Shown here in pieces: positions 4,091 to 6,058 of a stretch of DNA of 6,058 bases. Made by a program: the position numbers and the translations under genes. The number at the start of each line of letters is the position of its first letter. Position 1 is the first letter of the stretch. The DNA comes from Mucilaginibacter sp. Lineage in GTDB: Bacteria; Bacteroidota; Bacteroidia; Sphingobacteriales; Sphingobacteriaceae. The stretch lies in contig JAICXZ010000216.1 in the NCBI GenBank assembly GCA_025934475.1, forward strand, positions 1 through 6,058, in the 5' to 3' direction. The notes beneath the pieces were generated by a model, which made no database searches, was not told where the DNA came from, and was given only the letters and a program-made list of their open reading frames with translations.

Positions 4091-6058
4091 ATGTTAGAAT
4101 TCATAAGCAAACTTTTCGGCAGCAAGTCCGAACGTGATATCAAGAGTGTAACGCCCATTGTCGAGAAGATCAAAGAGGAATACGCAAAACTCGATGGCCT
4201 GAGCCATGATGAGCTGCGCGCCAAAACCATCGCGTTTAAAGAAACTATCAGGGAAGGCCTAACCAGCATTGATAATGATATACAGCAAATTAAGGATCAG
4301 ATAGAAGCTAATCCTGAAATGGATGTGAGCGAAAAAGTTGAGCTTTATCGCCAGATCGACAAGCTGGAAAAGGATCGTAACAAAGAGCTGGAAACGATAT
4401 TGATGGACATTTTGCCACAGGGTTTTGCCGTGGTGAAAGAAACCGCCCGCCGTCTTAAAGAAAATAAAACTATAGAAGTTACTGCTACTGAATTCGACCG
4501 CGAACTGGCTGCCCGTAAGCCCAATGTCGTGATTAAGGGCGACAAAGCCATCCACCACAACACATGGATTGCCGCCGGTAACGAAGTAACCTGGGATATG
4601 GTGCATTACGACGTACAGTTGATTGGCGGTACAGTGCTTCACCAGGGAAAAATTGCCGAAATGGCTACAGGTGAGGGTAAAACGCTGGTTGCAACTTTGC
4701 CTGCATATCTCAATGCGCTAGCTGGTCAGGGTGTGCACATCGTAACAGTGAACGATTACCTGGCTCGACGTGACTCCGAATGGATGGGGCCGCTGTATGA
4801 ATTCCACGGTTTGTCGGTTGATTGTATTGACAAGCATGAGCCTAACTCCGAAGAGCGCCGCAATGCTTACCTGGCCGATATTACTTTTGGTACCAACAAC
4901 GAATTTGGTTTCGACTACCTGCGTGACAATATGACACGTAGCCCTGAAGAATTGGTGCAGCGTAAATTACATTATGCTATGGTGGATGAGGTTGACTCGG
5001 TTTTGGTCGACGACGCCCGTACGCCATTGATCATTTCTGGTCCTATTCCGCGTGGCGACGAGCATGAGTTTTATGAACTGAAACCGCGCATCGAGCGCCT
5101 GGTAAATGCGCAGAAAACCTACATCAACCAGGTGCTGAATGAGGCGAAAAAATCTATCCCAGAAGGTAAAACCGGTATAGACGACGGTGGTTTAGCATTG
5201 TTGCGTGCGCACAGAGGTTTACCTAAGAATAAGGCTTTGATCAAATTCCTGAGTGAAGGCGCTAATAAGCAGATCCTGTTAAAGACCGAAAATTATTACA
5301 TGCAGGATCAAAGCAAGGAAATGCCGAAGGTTGACGAAGAGCTTTTCTTTGTGATTGATGAAAAAAACAACCAGGTTGAACTAACTGAAAAAGGTATTGA
5401 GCTGATCACTGCTTCTGGCGAGGATCCTCACTTCTTCATCATGCCTGATGTGGGTACAGAAATTGCTGAGATTGAAAAATCGCATGCGGATGCTGAAGAA
5501 AAGGTTGCGCAAAAAGACTCTCTGATGCGCGACTTCTCAATCAAATCTGAGCGCATTCACTCGGTTAACCAGTTGCTGAAGGCATATACCCTTTTTGAAA
5601 AAGACACTGAATATATTATAGACGAAGGCAAGGTAAAGATCGTTGATGAGCAGACCGGCCGTATTTTGGATGGTCGCCGTTACTCAGACGGTTTGCACCA
5701 GGCTATCGAAGCTAAAGAAAATGTGAAGGTAGAGGATGCAACCCAAACCTTCGCTACTATCACGCTGCAAAACTACTTCAGAATGTACCACAAGCTTTGT
5801 GGTATGACCGGTACAGCGATCACGGAAGCAGGCGAGTTCTGGGAAATTTACAAGCTGGATGTGGTTGAAATCCCAACCAATACCAAGGTGATCCGTGCAG
5901 ATAGAGAAGATTTGGTTTATCGAACTGTGCGTGAAAAATATAACGCCGTAGCCGACGAGATCACCAAACTAACGCAGGAGGGTCGTCCGGTGCTGGTAGG
6001 TACTACCTCGGTTGATATATCGGAATTATTAAGCCGTATGCTTAAGCTGCGCGGCATC
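4091..6058 (+). CDS. secA: preprotein translocase subunit SecA, 5' part
   Basis: The first 656 codons are present; the frame is open at the right edge. SecA is the ATPase that drives preproteins through SecYEG. The ATG at 4091 gives the expected N-terminus [18 protein letters not shown]. Visible landmarks: Walker A MATGEGKT (residues 191-198), [11 protein letters not shown] (218-228), [16 protein letters not shown] (265-280), [14 protein letters not shown] with Walker B DEVDS (299-303), [10 protein letters not shown] (309-318), then the preprotein cross-linking region, and the start of NBD2 with GMTGTA (571-576) and VLVGTTS (634-640). Walker A lies about 89 residues later than in E. coli SecA because of insertions at about 57-105 (coiled-coil-like) and 123-170. 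A further insertion of roughly 65 residues lies in about 340-415. Large SecA proteins of about 1,100 residues are usual in Bacteroidota, so roughly 450 residues are probably missing off the edge, including the rest of NBD2 and the C-terminal domain. Confidence 0.97.
   Translation, partial: MLEFISKLFGSKSERDIKSVTPIVEKIKEEYAKLDGLSHDELRAKTIAFKETIREGLTSIDNDIQQIKDQIEANPEMDVSEKVELYRQIDKLEKDRNKELETILMDILPQGFAVVKETARRLKENKTIEVTATEFDRELAARKPNVVIKGDKAIHHNTWIAAGNEVTWDMVHYDVQLIGGTVLHQGKIAEMATGEGKTLVATLPAYLNALAGQGVHIVTVNDYLARRDSEWMGPLYEFHGLSVDCIDKHEPNSEERRNAYLADITFGTNNEFGFDYLRDNMTRSPEELVQRKLHYAMVDEVDSVLVDDARTPLIISGPIPRGDEHEFYELKPRIERLVNAQKTYINQVLNEAKKSIPEGKTGIDDGGLALLRAHRGLPKNKALIKFLSEGANKQILLKTENYYMQDQSKEMPKVDEELFFVIDEKNNQVELTEKGIELITASGEDPHFFIMPDVGTEIAEIEKSHADAEEKVAQKDSLMRDFSIKSERIHSVNQLLKAYTLFEKDTEYIIDEGKVKIVDEQTGRILDGRRYSDGLHQAIEAKENVKVEDATQTFATITLQNYFRMYHKLCGMTGTAITEAGEFWEIYKLDVVEIPTNTKVIRADREDLVYRTVREKYNAVADEITKLTQEGRPVLVGTTSVDISELLSRMLKLRGI

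Noticed and set aside
4259..4642. 127-codon open frame on the - strand inside secA
   Set aside because: It lies wholly antisense to a clearly coding secA region, has no recognisable domains and is a by-product of the secA codons.

Overview
The window looks like an ordinary chromosomal stretch from a Bacteroidota bacterium, most likely Sphingobacteriaceae (Pedobacter/Mucilaginibacter-like). The reasons are: SecA carries the large insertions typical of this phylum; the thioredoxin-fold proteins have the DUF4369-type N-terminus common there; TAnnTTTG promoter boxes (the Bacteroidota -7 element) are visible; and none of the start codons has a clear Shine-Dalgarno sequence. The family-level assignment is an impression from protein style, not a database result.

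Layout. Bases 1-666 (+) are the 3' part of a TlpA/ResA-like thioredoxin-fold gene cut by the left edge. Bases 731-1873 (+) are a complete paralogue with signal peptide, DUF4369-like domain, helical linker and WCGPC thioredoxin domain. A strong intrinsic terminator at 1893-1926 follows and probably also serves the convergent gene. Bases 1978-3252 (-) are purD, glycinamide ribonucleotide synthetase (purine biosynthesis). A 176-bp divergent spacer packed with short tandem repeats separates purD from an uncharacterised 174-residue helical protein with a very acidic tail (3429-3953, +). A 137-bp leader with its own promoter, a heptamer repeat array, a 12-codon upstream ORF and small hairpins precedes secA (4091 to the right edge, +), of which the first 656 codons are present.

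The genes do not form one pathway: an envelope redox pair, a purine enzyme, an unknown protein and the Sec translocase motor sit side by side, each apparently with its own control region. No mobile element, CRISPR array, tRNA, rRNA or phage gene is visible. I did not find a clear new multi-gene system. The most noteworthy signals are in the spacers. Four short-period tandem repeat arrays lie at gene boundaries, three of them in or next to putative promoters. The purD -7 box sits only 5 nt from its ATG, which suggests a leaderless transcript. The secA leader has a small upstream ORF. The acidic-tailed protein upstream of secA is the best candidate for undescribed protein biology.
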